DNA from: Pseudomonas sp. JAI120
GTDB taxonomy: Bacteria; Pseudomonadota; Gammaproteobacteria; Pseudomonadales; Pseudomonadaceae
Assembly (NCBI RefSeq): GCF_014207255.1
Contig: NZ_JACHCZ010000001.1
Coordinates: 2,463,793 to 2,527,792 of the forward strand
DNA length: 64,000 nt
Direction: 5' to 3'
This document shows positions 1 through 15,442 of the stretch, piece by piece. Position numbers and translations under genes: made by a program. Position 1 is the first letter of the stretch, and every line of letters starts with the position of its first letter. The notes beneath the pieces are model-generated. The model saw only the letters and a program-made list of their open reading frames with translations. It was not told the origin of the DNA and searched no databases.

Positions 1-1
1 C

Positions 2-3000
2 TACACCCAGCTGTACCGCGACGGCTACGCCAACGGTGTGGGGTTTATCGACGAGAAGTTCTCGCGCGCCGCCCGGTTCAAAGGCCCCAAAGGGGTGGAC
101 CTGAGTGCGCTGACGGCAGAAAAAGTCGCCCGCTCGATCACCGGCACCTGGGTCGGCCAGCGTTACATCAACGAGGTCAGGCGCCGCCTGCTCAACGTTG
201 GCAACGCGGACTATGACCTGCGGCGCAATGCGACGCTGAGCATCACCCAGCGCCAGATGCAGAGCGCCGCCCTGGAGTGCCGGCTTGAAGGCTACATCGC
301 TGGTGTCGACTGGACCTGGTTGGAGCTCGCCATAGCCAGCATGGGTGACACCGCCACCGACACACGCAACACCTACGCCATTCATCGCCTGCTCATCGAT
401 GGCGAATGGGTGATGGGCAATTTCCTCTTCAGCCACGCCACTTTCCCGACGCTGCTCTACACCCCCAATGCCCCGGACGGCATCAGCTTTCGCGAGGCCA
501 GGCAGTTCAACTACCTGCTGAAAAAGGTGCCCGGCATGGTCGGCTATTTCACCCTGCGGGTTGGCGCCCACTCCCAGGCCAAAGTGCGTACCTTTCTCGA
601 AAATGCCAAGGCACAGCTGCCCGAGGACCTGAACAAAACCGACACCAGCCCGGCACGCTACGACACAATCCGTGCACAACCACCGCTGACGGATCTGCGT
701 CGAGCACTGTACGACATGAAGCTGCAGCGCAAGATCGATGACGTTGAAGGCACCACGGCCAATCGCACCCAGATGATCACGGGCATCCTCTGGACCTGCG
801 TGGAATGGGTCACTGCCATTGCTACCGCGCCGTTTCCCACCGTCAGCCTGAGCCTGGGCATGCTGCTGGCGTTCAAGGACGGCATGCTCGCCCTGAACGC
901 TTATGAGCAAGGCGACACCGGGGCTGCCGTGGAACACTTGATCGGTTACGTGCTCAACAGCGCCGGCGCGGCTTTTACCGATCTGCGCCCGGCATTGGTT
1001 TCCCTTAGGCAACTGGCAAGACCGGCGCCGCGCGAGGCAGCCAAGAGCGCCGCCGCTGCCAGCGAGGCCGTGAAGCTGGTGCAACCCCTGCAAGCCCAGG
1101 CTCTTGCACCGGCAGACATGCAGGCGGTGCTGTTCGATGGCGAGTTGCTTTGGGCGAAGAACACCCCGGACCCGATCGGACGTTATTTGCTGTACCGACT
1201 CGATCCGCCTACCGGCAAATTGATCTCCACGACTCGCGTGGCTGCGCCTGATGCACAAGGTGTGTGGCGCCGCACCGGGGTCACGGGCGGCGCGCCCAAG
1301 TATGAAAAATTGCCGGACACACCGGAGCCGCTCAAGCCTTACGAGGTACCGGGGAAATACGCCGGCAAGCTGGAATTGGCCCTTAACCCGCAGGTGCGAG
1401 CCGACATCCTGTCACGTTCCGAATGGGAGTTCGGCACCACAAACGTCGGTCGGGGAAGTGGCATCAGCGACCTGCGATCCCTGCGCACGGCTTACCTGCA
1501 ACAGGCCAAACGCTTGGCGACTGACGCCGAGGACTTTTTCAAGCACCTCGACCCGTTGCCGCCCCGTACCGCGCCCCCGGCCCTGGAGGCCAGCACATCG
1601 TTTGCACAGCTGATTGCCAGCGATGCCTTCAGCGGCAACAAGAACCTGGTCATTGGCGCACTACCGGGCTCCATCGCCAGCAAACAACTATTGATCACCC
1701 AGATGGACGCCTTGATTGAGCGCGGCTTCAAGCATGTGTACATCGAGTACCTGCCCACCGATGTATTCCGCCTAAAACTGGAAAAACTCAACAGCGGCAA
1801 ATCCTGGCAGCATATCGAACGGCACCTCAGGGCCGTCGATAAAACCCTCGGTTTTGCCGAGGATGCCGAGTACTCCTACGTAGCATTGGTGCGCAAAGCC
1901 CAGGAAAAGGGCATGCAGGTCAAAGCCCTGGACGCCTCCACGTCCTACCTGCTGGACGATGTGCTGCAAATGGGCGATACCCCACCGACCACGCCACGGG
2001 GTAACAGCGTCAGGAACTTCTACTCCCATAAAGTCATTGAGGCCGATGCCCTCAGCGAACAGGATGAATGCTGGATTGCCCTGGTGGATCACTCCCGCCT
2101 GCGTACCTTCGAGAAAACGCCTGGCCTGGCGGACCTGCAGGATGCGGTTGCGCTGCGCGTGGTGGATGTGGGCGCGGACCAACCGGTGGGCGTGTGGGTC
2201 GACGCCCCCGGCGCCCTGGCGGGTGACGCGCTGGCCAGGGGCGATTACCAGTTGGCCCTGCGAACCTCGTACAAAGCGCCCGAGCCGATAGCATCGTCCA
2301 GCACAGTCACGGCGGCGGTGGCACATTACGACGAATACGACATTGCCCGCCCTCTCAGGGAAAGCATCGTCCGTCAGACCGATACCCGGCACGGGCTGGA
2401 CACTCGCTACTTCCCACAGAACCCTGACCATACCGAGGCCTTCCTGGCGTTTCAAAACGCCAGGGCACGTCTGGTCACCGATGCAGATACCTACCTGGCC
2501 AGCCACGTCCCCCCCGCCAGGCCCGATCCCTCCGTTCTCGCCTCACCGAAAAGCCCGGAAGCGCTGCTGGAGAACGTCCGTCAAAGCGAGTTCTCGGGGC
2601 TGGTAATCGGTGAAGGACACAGCGCGCAGTCCAGCAAACGCTGGTTGCGCGACTACATGAAAAAGCTCAAGGACCTGGAATTCAAGACGCTGTACATGGA
2701 GCACCTGCTGACCGATATCCACCAGGAAGAGCTGGATATTTTTCTGCGTACACAGCGGCTGCCGGACAACCTCAAGCGCTACCTCACCCAGCTGGATCGG
2801 GGCCATATGCCTGGCTACAAAGGTAACGATACCTACACTGAGGTGATCCAGGCGGCGGCCAAACATGGCCTGCGCATCCGGGCCCTGGACTGCACCGCCA
2901 GTTATCACGTCAAGGGCCTGGGGGATGCGGACGTCTCGCGCAACCAGCTGTTCAGTTACTTCGCCAACCAGGTAATCACGGCCGACCAGGCGGCACAGGG

Positions 3001-3493
3001 ATCTCACAAGTGGCTTGCCTTCATTGGCAGCACCCACACCAATACGCACCTGGGCGTGCAAGGCCTGGCGGAACTGCAAGGTGCGGTCAGCCTGCATGTC
3101 CGGGACACAGCCCCCGCGCTGGCCCGGAATATTCGTCCGGGTGCCTGGGAGTCGTTTGCCGAAGGGATGAGTCCGTACAGGAAAGCCTTGCGCAGCGACT
3201 TCATCCTAGACGCCGGTGTTGCCGGTATCAACGCCCCCGCCCCGTTCGTTGCGGTGGACAGGGCACGACTGAACCGGCCCGGCCTGTTCCTGATCGAACG
3301 CTCGTCGCCGTCGCAGAGCAACTTGCTGCATCGCTCGCGCAGCGGGGAGATCGTGTCGACGCCGATCAAGGTCGACAACAACGGCCTGTTTTATGTCGAA
3401 CGCTGGGAGCCGATGCAGGGCAAGCGTTTCAGCTACGAAAACATCTTGATCGATGCGTTGAAGGCGGAAGTGGGGTTGGTTCCGGCCCCCTGA
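2..3493 (+). CDS. Large toxin-like protein, 5' partial (DUF6543 / dermonecrotic-toxin type with two Tiki/TraB-like domains)
   Basis: The reading frame is open to the left edge, so the N-terminus is missing and the GTG at 38 is probably internal; residue numbers here count from that GTG. A hydrophobic stretch at about 245-320 could insert in membranes. Two homologous C-terminal domains follow, each starting with a conserved I-G motif. The second (about 850-1030) has GEGH (His861), YMEH (Glu888) and GSTH (His1000), the paired GxxH plus Glu signature of the Tiki/TraB/PMT-C2 superfamily. The first (about 530-700) has GALP in place of the first GxxH but keeps Glu570 and His685. A short C-terminal module follows from about 1065. 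The family assignment is from memory of Pseudomonas 'membrane-targeted effector domain' toxins. No immunity or secretion gene is adjacent. Target and activity are unknown. Confidence 0.72.
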   Translation, partial: YTQLYRDGYANGVGFIDEKFSRAARFKGPKGVDLSALTAEKVARSITGTWVGQRYINEVRRRLLNVGNADYDLRRNATLSITQRQMQSAALECRLEGYIAGVDWTWLELAIASMGDTATDTRNTYAIHRLLIDGEWVMGNFLFSHATFPTLLYTPNAPDGISFREARQFNYLLKKVPGMVGYFTLRVGAHSQAKVRTFLENAKAQLPEDLNKTDTSPARYDTIRAQPPLTDLRRALYDMKLQRKIDDVEGTTANRTQMITGILWTCVEWVTAIATAPFPTVSLSLGMLLAFKDGMLALNAYEQGDTGAAVEHLIGYVLNSAGAAFTDLRPALVSLRQLARPAPREAAKSAAAASEAVKLVQPLQAQALAPADMQAVLFDGELLWAKNTPDPIGRYLLYRLDPPTGKLISTTRVAAPDAQGVWRRTGVTGGAPKYEKLPDTPEPLKPYEVPGKYAGKLELALNPQVRADILSRSEWEFGTTNVGRGSGISDLRSLRTAYLQQAKRLATDAEDFFKHLDPLPPRTAPPALEASTSFAQLIASDAFSGNKNLVIGALPGSIASKQLLITQMDALIERGFKHVYIEYLPTDVFRLKLEKLNSGKSWQHIERHLRAVDKTLGFAEDAEYSYVALVRKAQEKGMQVKALDASTSYLLDDVLQMGDTPPTTPRGNSVRNFYSHKVIEADALSEQDECWIALVDHSRLRTFEKTPGLADLQDAVALRVVDVGADQPVGVWVDAPGALAGDALARGDYQLALRTSYKAPEPIASSSTVTAAVAHYDEYDIARPLRESIVRQTDTRHGLDTRYFPQNPDHTEAFLAFQNARARLVTDADTYLASHVPPARPDPSVLASPKSPEALLENVRQSEFSGLVIGEGHSAQSSKRWLRDYMKKLKDLEFKTLYMEHLLTDIHQEELDIFLRTQRLPDNLKRYLTQLDRGHMPGYKGNDTYTEVIQAAAKHGLRIRALDCTASYHVKGLGDADVSRNQLFSYFANQVITADQAAQGSHKWLAFIGSTHTNTHLGVQGLAELQGAVSLHVRDTAPALARNIRPGAWESFAEGMSPYRKALRSDFILDAGVAGINAPAPFVAVDRARLNRPGLFLIERSSPSQSNLLHRSRSGEIVSTPIKVDNNGLFYVERWEPMQGKRFSYENILIDALKAEVGLVPAP

Positions 3494-3534
3494 GCCACTG
3501 AGGCTTTGACGCGGGGTTCGTGACCGTCAACAAA

Positions 3535-3566
3535 AAACCCGCTGGCCAAACTGGCCCAGCGGGTTT
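3535..3566. terminator. Bidirectional terminator between toxin gene and NIF3-like gene
   Basis: Stem of 11 bp (3535-3545 with 3556-3566) with A-run before and T-rich run after. It sits between two convergent genes and can serve both; the longer U-tract is on the minus-strand transcript. Confidence 0.8.
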
Positions 3567-3587
3567 CTTGTCTTTACCGTCGGCGGA

Positions 3588-3899
3588 TCAGAAGTCCGCC
3601 AACTGCCACACTTCATAAGCCGGTGTCTCATAGGGGTGGCTGAGCTTCAACGCGGCGACCACCGCGCTGATCAACTCATCGGCCACCACCAGCTCAACCT
3701 TCCATTCTTCCACCACTTCAACCTGGCCAACCTGCCCGATAAACGGCTGGCTGCCGTCCAACGCGCGAAACTGGCCCTGGCCCAGTACTTGCCAGGCGCA
3801 GCTGTCGTAGTCGCCGATGCGCCCGCCGCCAACCGCGAAGACGGCGGTTTTCACCGCCTCCACATGGCTGTCGGGCACGAAGAAGGCAAGCTTGTACAC
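3588..3899 (-). CDS. NIF3/YqfO-type PII-like small protein
   Basis: A 103-residue protein starting MYKLAFFVP, with a GGGRIGDYD segment near residue 25 and HPYETPAYEV near the end. These match the CutA/PII-like insert domain of NIF3/YqfO proteins, found alone in many proteobacteria and sometimes mislabelled as a structural toxin protein RtxA. Its start lies 4 bases after the purL stop, so it is almost certainly co-transcribed with purL. No catalytic residues are evident. A small-molecule or metal-binding role is possible but unproven. Confidence 0.75.
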   Translation of the reverse strand: MYKLAFFVPDSHVEAVKTAVFAVGGGRIGDYDSCAWQVLGQGQFRALDGSQPFIGQVGQVEVVEEWKVELVVADELISAVVAALKLSHPYETPAYEVWQLADF

Positions 3900-3903
3900 G
3901 GCC

Positions 3904-9547
<5,644 letters not shown>

Positions 9548-9555
9548 AACTGATC

Positions 9556-9590
9556 CTCCCAACACCGCCCCTCCCACATTTTGATCTCTA
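9556..9590. repeat. Partial REP element
   Basis: The CCCCTCCCACATTTTGATCT segment matches one end of the common fluorescent-pseudomonad REP sequence seen more completely at 54244-54336. It is a half element, lying between convergent mltF and the EIIB-like gene. Confidence 0.5.
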
Positions 9591-9596
9591 CTTGGA

Positions 9597-9875
9597 TTAG
9601 AGGCCGGTGATCAGGTGGACCACTCCTCCCGCCAACACCATCACACCCGGCACACCCGCCGCTTTCAACGCCGCCTCATCCAGCCGGCCCGCATCCTGCA
9701 ATTGCACCCTCACCCGCGTCAGCGCCACACGCTGTTGCGACTTGAGGTTATCCGCACCTCCCAACGCACTCAGCACCTCGGCCGACAACAGCCCCTGCGT
9801 CGGAGTCACCACCGTCTCGGCAATCAAATCCGGGGTCAGGGCTTTCCAGAACGCCCGCTGCAATTTCTCGAACAT
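9597..9875 (-). CDS. Small EIIB-like PTS protein lacking the phospho-cysteine
   Basis: 92 residues. The segment LGGADNL...LTRVRVQLQD aligns with the EIIB part of TreB in this window (LGGSDNL...HCVTRLRLALKD), with one extra residue in the loop. At the position of the phosphorylated cysteine (Cys28 of TreB) this protein has Ala51 and there is no cysteine anywhere in it. It follows the EIIA-HPr-EI gene after 2 bases, so it is the last gene of the trehalose operon. It cannot carry phosphate in the normal way; a structural, regulatory or decoy role is possible. Confidence 0.75.
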   Translation of the reverse strand: MFEKLQRAFWKALTPDLIAETVVTPTQGLLSAEVLSALGGADNLKSQQRVALTRVRVQLQDAGRLDEAALKAAGVPGVMVLAGGVVHLITGL

Positions 9876-9877
9876 GC

Positions 9878-12403
9878 TCAGTGCTCCACGACAGGTGAGG
9901 TTTCAACGGTGGCCGCGTGATACAGGCGCAAGGCCTCGCGCACCTGGGCGGCTTCTTCCAGGCCCAGTACCTGACGGGCGATGGTCTGGCAGTCGACCAG
10001 GTCCAGCTCGCGCACGGTGGCCTTGATGGTGGGAATCAGCGGCACACTGACCGACAGCTCATCCACACCCAGCCCGATCAACACCGGCACCGCCAGCGCT
10101 TCGGAGGCCAGTGCACCGCATACGCCCACCCACTTGCCATGGGCGTGGGCGGCCGTGACGGTGGTGGCGATCAGGCGCAGCACCGCCGGGTGAAAGCTGT
10201 CGGCCTGGCTGGCCAGGCGCGGGTGATCGCGGTCCATGGCCAGGGTGTACTGGGTCAGGTCGTTGGTGCCGATGGAGAAGAAATCCACATGGGGCGCAAA
10301 CACATCCGCCATCAAGGCTGCCGACGGCACCTCGATCATGATGCCCAGTTTGGGCAACTCGCTGATCCCGAGGGCCTGGGCTTCTTCTTCCAGAATCTTG
10401 CGCGCCAGATGCAGCTCCGACAGCAGGCTGACCATCGGCAACATGATATGCAGGCGTGCCAGCCCGGCACTCGCAAGGATCGCGCGCAACTGTTCACGCA
10501 ACAGCTCCGGGCGCTCCAGGCACAGGCGTATGCCGCGCAGGCCCAGGAACGGGTTGGTTTCACTGTCCATCGGCACATACGCCAGCGGTTTATCGCCGCC
10601 GACATCCAGGGTGCGCACCACCAGATTGCGCTCGGTGCCCAGGGCACGGGCGATGGCGCTGTAGGTTGCGGCCTGCTCATCCACGCTTGGCGCGCGATTG
10701 CGATCCAAGTACAGGAACTCCGATCGCAGCAGGCCGACGCCTTCGCCTCCCAGGGCCAGGGATTGTTCCACCTCCTGCAATGAAGCGACGTTGGCGGTCA
10801 CCTCGACGTGATGGCCGTCACGGGTAATCGCAGGCACGGAGGCCTGCGCCACGTCACGCTGGCGTCGCAGCATTTGCTGTTGGCGCGCAGCCTCCAATTG
10901 TTCGATCTCGGCCAGGTTGGGGTCCAGGTGCAACTCGCCCTTGTCGGCGTCGAGCAGGACCTGTTTGCCGTTGGCCAGCGCCAGTACTTGAGGCCCGACC
11001 CCACACATGGCAGGCAGGCCCAGGGCACGCGCCAGGATCGCGACATGGCTGGTCGCCCCGCCGCCGACGGTGACAAACCCCAGCACCTTTTGGGTATCGA
11101 GGCTGGCGGTTTGCGAAGGCGTCAGTTGTTCGGCGACCAGGATCGCGCGGTCGGGCAGGTCCCAGGCGCGGTCTTGAATACCGAGGATCAGTTTCAGCAC
11201 GCGCTGACCGACATCCGCCAGGTCCGCCGCACGTTCGGCCAACAGGGCATTGCCCAGGCCCTGGAACAGTTGGGCCGTGGCGACCGTGGCGCTGTTCCAG
11301 GCAAACGCGGCGCTCTTGCCTTCGGCCAGCAAGCCGTGGGCCTGTTCCAGCAGCGTCGGGTCTTCGAGCAATTCCTGATGGGCACGGAAAATCTCCGCCT
11401 GGGCACTGCCTGCCGCCTGGGTGTGCAGGGCTTGCAGCGCTTCGTTTGCAGCCAACAGGCCACGCGCCAACGCAGCGCGTTCGAAGGTTTCTCCCGCCCC
11501 CTGTTCAGTCACCTTCAGCTCGGGCTCAGCGACCTGAACCACTTGGCCAAACGCCGACCCCGGCGATGCGCAAACGCCTCGCAGCAGCGTCGTCGACGAT
11601 ACCGGCACGCGCGCTTCGAGCTGTGCAGCCGGCGCCGCAATGGCCTCGCCGCAGCCTTCAGCCAACAGCGCAACCAGCGCATTGATTGCTGCCTCGGCAT
11701 CCTCCCCGGCTGCGCTGACTTGCAAGGTATCGCCCTGTACGGTTTGCAGCGCCATGATCGCCACCAGCGACTTGGCGTTGGCACTCTGGGTTTGCTTGTG
11801 CAGGTAAATGCTCGCGTTAAAACCTTTCGCCGCCTGGGCAAATACCGCTGCCGGGCGCGCGTGCAAGCCATTGGCGTTGGGCAAGGTCAACGGCTTGGAG
11901 AAGCGTGCATCGCCCTCCTCCTCATCGGCCTCCTCTACCCGGTTGCCGGGCGATACCTGCAACACCGGTTGGCCCCGTTCCACCAGGCCGCTTGCCAACG
12001 GCGTGAACGGCTCGCCGCTGACCACCAGCATCAAGGTCAGCAAACTGCGCGCGTTGAGCGCCACGTAGTCGGCATCGAATTCAATCAGTGCTTGCCCGGC
12101 CTCCACCCGCTGGCCTTCCTCGACCAGGCGGGTGAAGCCCTTGCCCGCCAGGCTCACGGTGTCCAGGCCGATATGCATCAGCACCTGCACGCCGTTGTCG
12201 TCGGTGACGCTGACCGCATGCCCACTGTCCTGGATATTACTGATCACTCCGGCCAGCGGCGCACACAGGGTCTGCGAAGTGGGATCGATGCACAGGCCGT
12301 CGCCAATCATGCGGCTGGCGAACACCGGGTCAGGCACCTGGTCCAGTGCCAGCAGCACGCCGGATAAAGGCGCGAGCAATTCCAGGGGTTGAGTTGCGGT
12401 CAT
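9878..12403 (-). CDS. PTS fusion protein EIIA(Glc-type)-HPr-EI
   Basis: 841 residues joining three phosphotransfer modules. EIIA at 1-150 has the active His77 in MHIGLDTV and the companion His62. HPr at about 170-250 has His181 in LHARPA. Enzyme I from about 275 has the phospho-His453 in GGATSHVAILAR and the PEP-binding barrel with the Cys of GVCG near the end. It moves phosphate from PEP to TreB, which has no EIIA domain of its own. Fusions of this order are known for GlcNAc and similar PTS loci in pseudomonads; here the position in a treB-treC operon points to trehalose. RBS-like AGGTGACG lies before the ATG at 12403. Confidence 0.92.
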   Translation of the reverse strand: MTATQPLELLAPLSGVLLALDQVPDPVFASRMIGDGLCIDPTSQTLCAPLAGVISNIQDSGHAVSVTDDNGVQVLMHIGLDTVSLAGKGFTRLVEEGQRVEAGQALIEFDADYVALNARSLLTLMLVVSGEPFTPLASGLVERGQPVLQVSPGNRVEEADEEEGDARFSKPLTLPNANGLHARPAAVFAQAAKGFNASIYLHKQTQSANAKSLVAIMALQTVQGDTLQVSAAGEDAEAAINALVALLAEGCGEAIAAPAAQLEARVPVSSTTLLRGVCASPGSAFGQVVQVAEPELKVTEQGAGETFERAALARGLLAANEALQALHTQAAGSAQAEIFRAHQELLEDPTLLEQAHGLLAEGKSAAFAWNSATVATAQLFQGLGNALLAERAADLADVGQRVLKLILGIQDRAWDLPDRAILVAEQLTPSQTASLDTQKVLGFVTVGGGATSHVAILARALGLPAMCGVGPQVLALANGKQVLLDADKGELHLDPNLAEIEQLEAARQQQMLRRQRDVAQASVPAITRDGHHVEVTANVASLQEVEQSLALGGEGVGLLRSEFLYLDRNRAPSVDEQAATYSAIARALGTERNLVVRTLDVGGDKPLAYVPMDSETNPFLGLRGIRLCLERPELLREQLRAILASAGLARLHIMLPMVSLLSELHLARKILEEEAQALGISELPKLGIMIEVPSAALMADVFAPHVDFFSIGTNDLTQYTLAMDRDHPRLASQADSFHPAVLRLIATTVTAAHAHGKWVGVCGALASEALAVPVLIGLGVDELSVSVPLIPTIKATVRELDLVDCQTIARQVLGLEEAAQVREALRLYHAATVETSPVVEH

Positions 12404-12464
12404 GACGTCACCTGCTGTTTTGTTCTGTAAAAATCCTTGGGTGGATGCCTATCCCACGGATGAC

Positions 12465-13739
<1,275 letters not shown>

Positions 13740-15386
13740 TTAGTCCTTCAGATACAGCACGAACGATTCGTAGGGACGCAAGACGACCGTGGCCGTGCGT
13801 TGCGGGCAGTCGGGGTAATTGCTGATCAGCAGGCGTTGCTCGGTCGCCGCGCCGATCACGTCGTCAGGCAGTTGGATCTCACAGGGCTGGCGGTAGAAAT
13901 TATTCAGCACCAGCAAGCGCTCGCCGTGGCCTTCACGCAGGTACGCCCAGACCTGCAGATGGTCTTGCAGCAGTTGGCGGTAAACACCCGCTTGAATCAG
14001 CGGTTCATGACGACGCAAGGCGATCAGCGCACGGTAGTGATGCAGCACGGAGTCGGGATCATCGAGTTGGTGTTCAACGTTGATCTGCGCGGCATTCGCC
14101 GGGATGCCGATCCACGGCTCACCGGTGCTGAAGCCCGCATTGGGTTGCGCGCTCCACTGCATCGGCGTGCGGCCGTTGTCGCGCGACTTCTGCATGATCG
14201 CCGCCATGCTCGCCGCTCCGGATTCACCGGCATCGCGCTTGAGGCGGAAGATGTTCAGGGTCTCCACATCGCGGTACTGATCGATGCTGGCGAAGCCCGG
14301 ATTGGTCATGCCCAGCTCTTCGCCCTGATACACAAACGGCGTGCCCTGGAGGAAGTGCAATGCGGTGGCGAGCATCTTGGCCGAGACCACGCGGTACTCA
14401 CCGTCGTCACCAAACCGCGAGACCACCCGGGGCTGATCGTGGTTACACCAGAACAGCGCATTCCAGCCGCCACCGGCTTGCATACCCAGTTGCCAGTCGG
14501 AAAAAATCTGCTTGAGTTGCAGGAAGTCGAAGTCGGCCTTCACCCACTTTTGCAGGTTCGGGTAATCAACTTTCAGGTGATGAAAGTTGAAGGTCATCGA
14601 CAGCTCTTTCGACTCCGGTCGCGAGTAGCGAATGCAATGCTCCAGGCTGGTGGACGACATCTCGCCGACGTTGATCAGGTCATGGCCTTCAAAGACTTCG
14701 CGGTGCATCTCCTGCAGGTATTCATGCACGTTCGGGCCGTCGGTGTAGAAGCGGCGGCCGTCACTGTTGTCTTCGGGGAAATCGGCGGGCTTGGAGATCA
14801 GGTTGATCACATCCAGACGGAAACCGCCCACGCCCTTGTCACGCCAGAAGCGCATCAACTTGAACACTTCGGCACGCACCTGGGGGTTGTCCCAATTGAG
14901 GTCAGCCTGGGTGTGGTCGAACAAGTGCAGGAAGTACTGGCCGGTTTGCGCCTCGTATTCCCAGGCCGAACCGCCGAACTTGGATTCCCAGTTGTTGGGC
15001 TGGTCGCGCCAGATGTAGAAGTCGCGGTAGGGGTTGTCGAGGCTGCTGCGCGCCTGCTGGAACCACTCATGCTCGATGGACGTGTGGTTGACCACAATGT
15101 CGAGCATCAGCTTGATGCCGCGCTTGGCCGCTTCGCTGATCAACAGGTCGCAGTCGGCCATGGTTCCGTAGCTGGGGTCGATGGCGTAGTAGTCGCTGAT
15201 GTCGTAGCCGTTGTCCCGTTGCGGCGAGCGCAGGAACGGTGTGATCCACAGGCAATCCACGCCCAGCCACTTGAGGTAGTCGAGTTTGTCCACGATACCC
15301 AGCAGGTCACCGGTGGCGTTACCCGCGTGGCTGTGGAAGCTTTTGGGGTAGATCTGGTAGATCACCGAGTGTTGCCAGTCTTGCAT
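13740..15386 (-). CDS. treC: Alpha,alpha-phosphotrehalase
   Basis: 548-residue GH13 enzyme that hydrolyses trehalose 6-phosphate to glucose and glucose 6-phosphate in the cytoplasm. Visible GH13 motifs are DIVVNHTS, GGFRLDVINL (nucleophile Asp), VGEMSS (acid/base Glu) and NHDQPR. The start at 15386 (MQDWQHSVIYQIYPKSF) is preferred over an upstream in-frame TTG at 15401 because a GAAGGA ribosome site lies 8 bases before the ATG. It follows treB in the operon. Confidence 0.96.
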   Translation of the reverse strand: MQDWQHSVIYQIYPKSFHSHAGNATGDLLGIVDKLDYLKWLGVDCLWITPFLRSPQRDNGYDISDYYAIDPSYGTMADCDLLISEAAKRGIKLMLDIVVNHTSIEHEWFQQARSSLDNPYRDFYIWRDQPNNWESKFGGSAWEYEAQTGQYFLHLFDHTQADLNWDNPQVRAEVFKLMRFWRDKGVGGFRLDVINLISKPADFPEDNSDGRRFYTDGPNVHEYLQEMHREVFEGHDLINVGEMSSTSLEHCIRYSRPESKELSMTFNFHHLKVDYPNLQKWVKADFDFLQLKQIFSDWQLGMQAGGGWNALFWCNHDQPRVVSRFGDDGEYRVVSAKMLATALHFLQGTPFVYQGEELGMTNPGFASIDQYRDVETLNIFRLKRDAGESGAASMAAIMQKSRDNGRTPMQWSAQPNAGFSTGEPWIGIPANAAQINVEHQLDDPDSVLHHYRALIALRRHEPLIQAGVYRQLLQDHLQVWAYLREGHGERLLVLNNFYRQPCEIQLPDDVIGAATEQRLLISNYPDCPQRTATVVLRPYESFVLYLKD

Positions 15387-15442
15387 GGTGGGTTCCTTCA
15401 ATTAATGGTGCAGCGGTTCAACTTGCCCCCGATAGCGGTAGA

